Source of the DNA: a virus
Reading direction: 5' to 3' (one strand)
Virus record (IMG/VR): IMGVR_UViG_3300032242_000743
Location: 1 to 33,792 of that record
Length of the DNA stretch: 33,792 nucleotides
Part shown: positions 33,229 through 33,792 of the stretch, piece after piece
Layout: every line of letters starts with the position of its first letter
Numbering within the stretch: the stretch's first letter is position 1
Notes under the pieces: generated by a model
The model's database searches: none
The model's input: the letters and a program-made list of their open reading frames with translations, nothing else
What the model was told of the DNA's origin: nothing
Position numbers and translations under genes: made by a program

Positions 33229-33390
33229 TTACTTTTGCCACTTGCCTTTAATTTGGTTGTCCAATTTTTCCTTATACTTCTTATCAAGTAATTGCATAGC
33301 CTCATAAGAAGCCTTAGCTAACTTCTTTTCAACAGAGGGCTGAAACTCCCCCTTGTCTTCTTCTCTTTTCTTAACTCTAATTTTTGCCAT
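33229..33390 (-). CDS. Small lysine-rich protein with KIRVK tag (53 aa)
   Basis: ATG at 33390, TAA at 33229-33231, 2 nt before the next ATG. It reads MAKIRVKKREEDKGEFQPSV and continues as a charged helix (SYEAMQLLDKKYKEKLDNQI), ending GKWQK. The N-terminus matches the MA-K-V-K-I-K style of three downstream genes. A TATATTTG lies 3 nt before the ATG, which could mean a leaderless message. Confidence 0.72.
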   Translation of the reverse strand: MAKIRVKKREEDKGEFQPSVEKKLAKASYEAMQLLDKKYKEKLDNQIKGKWQK

Positions 33391-33393
33391 ACA

Positions 33394-33401
33394 CAAATAT
33401 A
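33394..33401 (-). promoter_or_regulatory. Candidate -7 element just before the 53-aa gene
   Basis: TATATTTG on the minus strand, followed by TGT and the ATG. If used, transcription would start at about the start codon. No -33 match at 19 nt. Confidence 0.35.
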
Positions 33402-33792
33402 CTACTTATATTTATTAATTATATCCTCTAATTCCTCACGAGTCCATTTCTTTATTCTATTGTTAATATACATAGATTCAAGTTCAGCTACGGCCTTCTC
33501 TCCTATCTTCTGAACCAAACCAACCCTATACATAACCTGATTACCATGAAGGTACAGATTACATCCTGCACATTGTAGATTAACATTCCATTCGTGGAAT
33601 CTTAGGGCACTTGATTGTTTAACTGAAATCCAATGACCTGCCTGGTTGGCTTTGTCTGAGCCACAGCTAATACATACCAATCCCTCATCACGGGTTCTTA
33701 TATACTTGTTAAATACCTGTTGGGCACTTTTAGTAAGCTTAGGTAAACTTATAAGTTTACTTTTAGGTTTCTTTTGTAAAGGTTTAGCTTTA
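33402..33792 (-). CDS. ninG: NinG/Rap-like recombination protein, 5' end outside window
   Basis: The frame is open to the right edge, so the N-terminus is missing; at least 129 codons are present. The visible part reads KLTKSAQQVFNKYIRTRDEG, then CISCGS (Cys pair), QAGHWISVKQSSALRFHEWN, VNLQCAGCNLYLHGNQVMYR and VGLVQKIGEKAVAELE. This is the pattern of lambda NinG/Rap proteins: CxxC, AGHY, ALRFxExNVxxQCxxCNxxLxGN, and YRxxLxxxIG. These are HNH-fold proteins linked to Holliday-junction resolution and phage recombination. It precedes the small-protein operon with 11 nt between the stop and the next ATG. The symbol marks family membership only. Confidence 0.8.
   Translation of the reverse strand, partial: KAKPLQKKPKSKLISLPKLTKSAQQVFNKYIRTRDEGLVCISCGSDKANQAGHWISVKQSSALRFHEWNVNLQCAGCNLYLHGNQVMYRVGLVQKIGEKAVAELESMYINNRIKKWTREELEDIINKYK

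Overview
The window reads as the virion-structure module of a tailed phage that infects Bacteroidota (Flavobacterium- or Bacteroides-type hosts). Every supported gene is on the minus strand, so biological order runs from position 33,792 down to 1. The evidence is AT-rich coding sequence, several upstream matches to the Bacteroidota -7 promoter element TANNTTTG, little reliance on Shine-Dalgarno sites, and protein families typical of these phages. The portal, scaffold, capsid, collar and nozzle order, the very large internal proteins, and the lack of any tape-measure or major tail-tube gene point to a podovirus, plausibly crAss-like (Crassvirales) or a distant relative. That placement is inference. 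No terminase gene is in the window.

Layout in transcription order. (1) 33.8-30.6 kb: the end of a NinG/Rap-like recombination gene, then a chain of small lysine-rich proteins and a putative zinc metallopeptidase. (2) 30.6-28.6 kb: four overlapping genes, beginning with a two-domain GroES-like co-chaperonin and ending with a winged-helix protein. (3) 28.6-23.3 kb: portal, probable scaffold and major capsid protein, with terminators after the portal and capsid genes. (4) 23.35-22.8 kb: about 500 bases without a gene, dense in inverted and direct repeats. (5) 22.8-14.6 kb: an unknown protein, three collar or tail-tube candidates and a 1,314-residue nozzle-type protein, with two homing endonucleases of different families between them. 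(6) 14.6-5.3 kb: internal (ejection) protein candidates of 212, 441, 983 and 959 residues, interrupted by an ATP-grasp enzyme and a 50-residue basic protein. (7) 5.3-4.5 kb: a non-coding locus with a near-perfect promoter, a three-way-junction RNA fold that competes with a terminator, a second pseudoknotted block, and a small HNH endonuclease gene. (8) 4.45-1 kb: two small tail or fibre accessory proteins and a repeat-rich tail fibre that runs off the left edge.

The genes fit one late programme. The co-chaperonin may help fold capsid proteins. Portal, scaffold and capsid build the head, ring and nozzle proteins close it and form the short tail, the internal proteins are candidates for ejection with the DNA, and the fibre binds the host. 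The most novel element is the structured RNA locus at 4,829-5,300. Next are the repeat-rich control region at 22.8-23.35 kb, an N-terminal tag shared by four neighbouring proteins, and the ATP-grasp enzyme inside the ejection-protein cluster.
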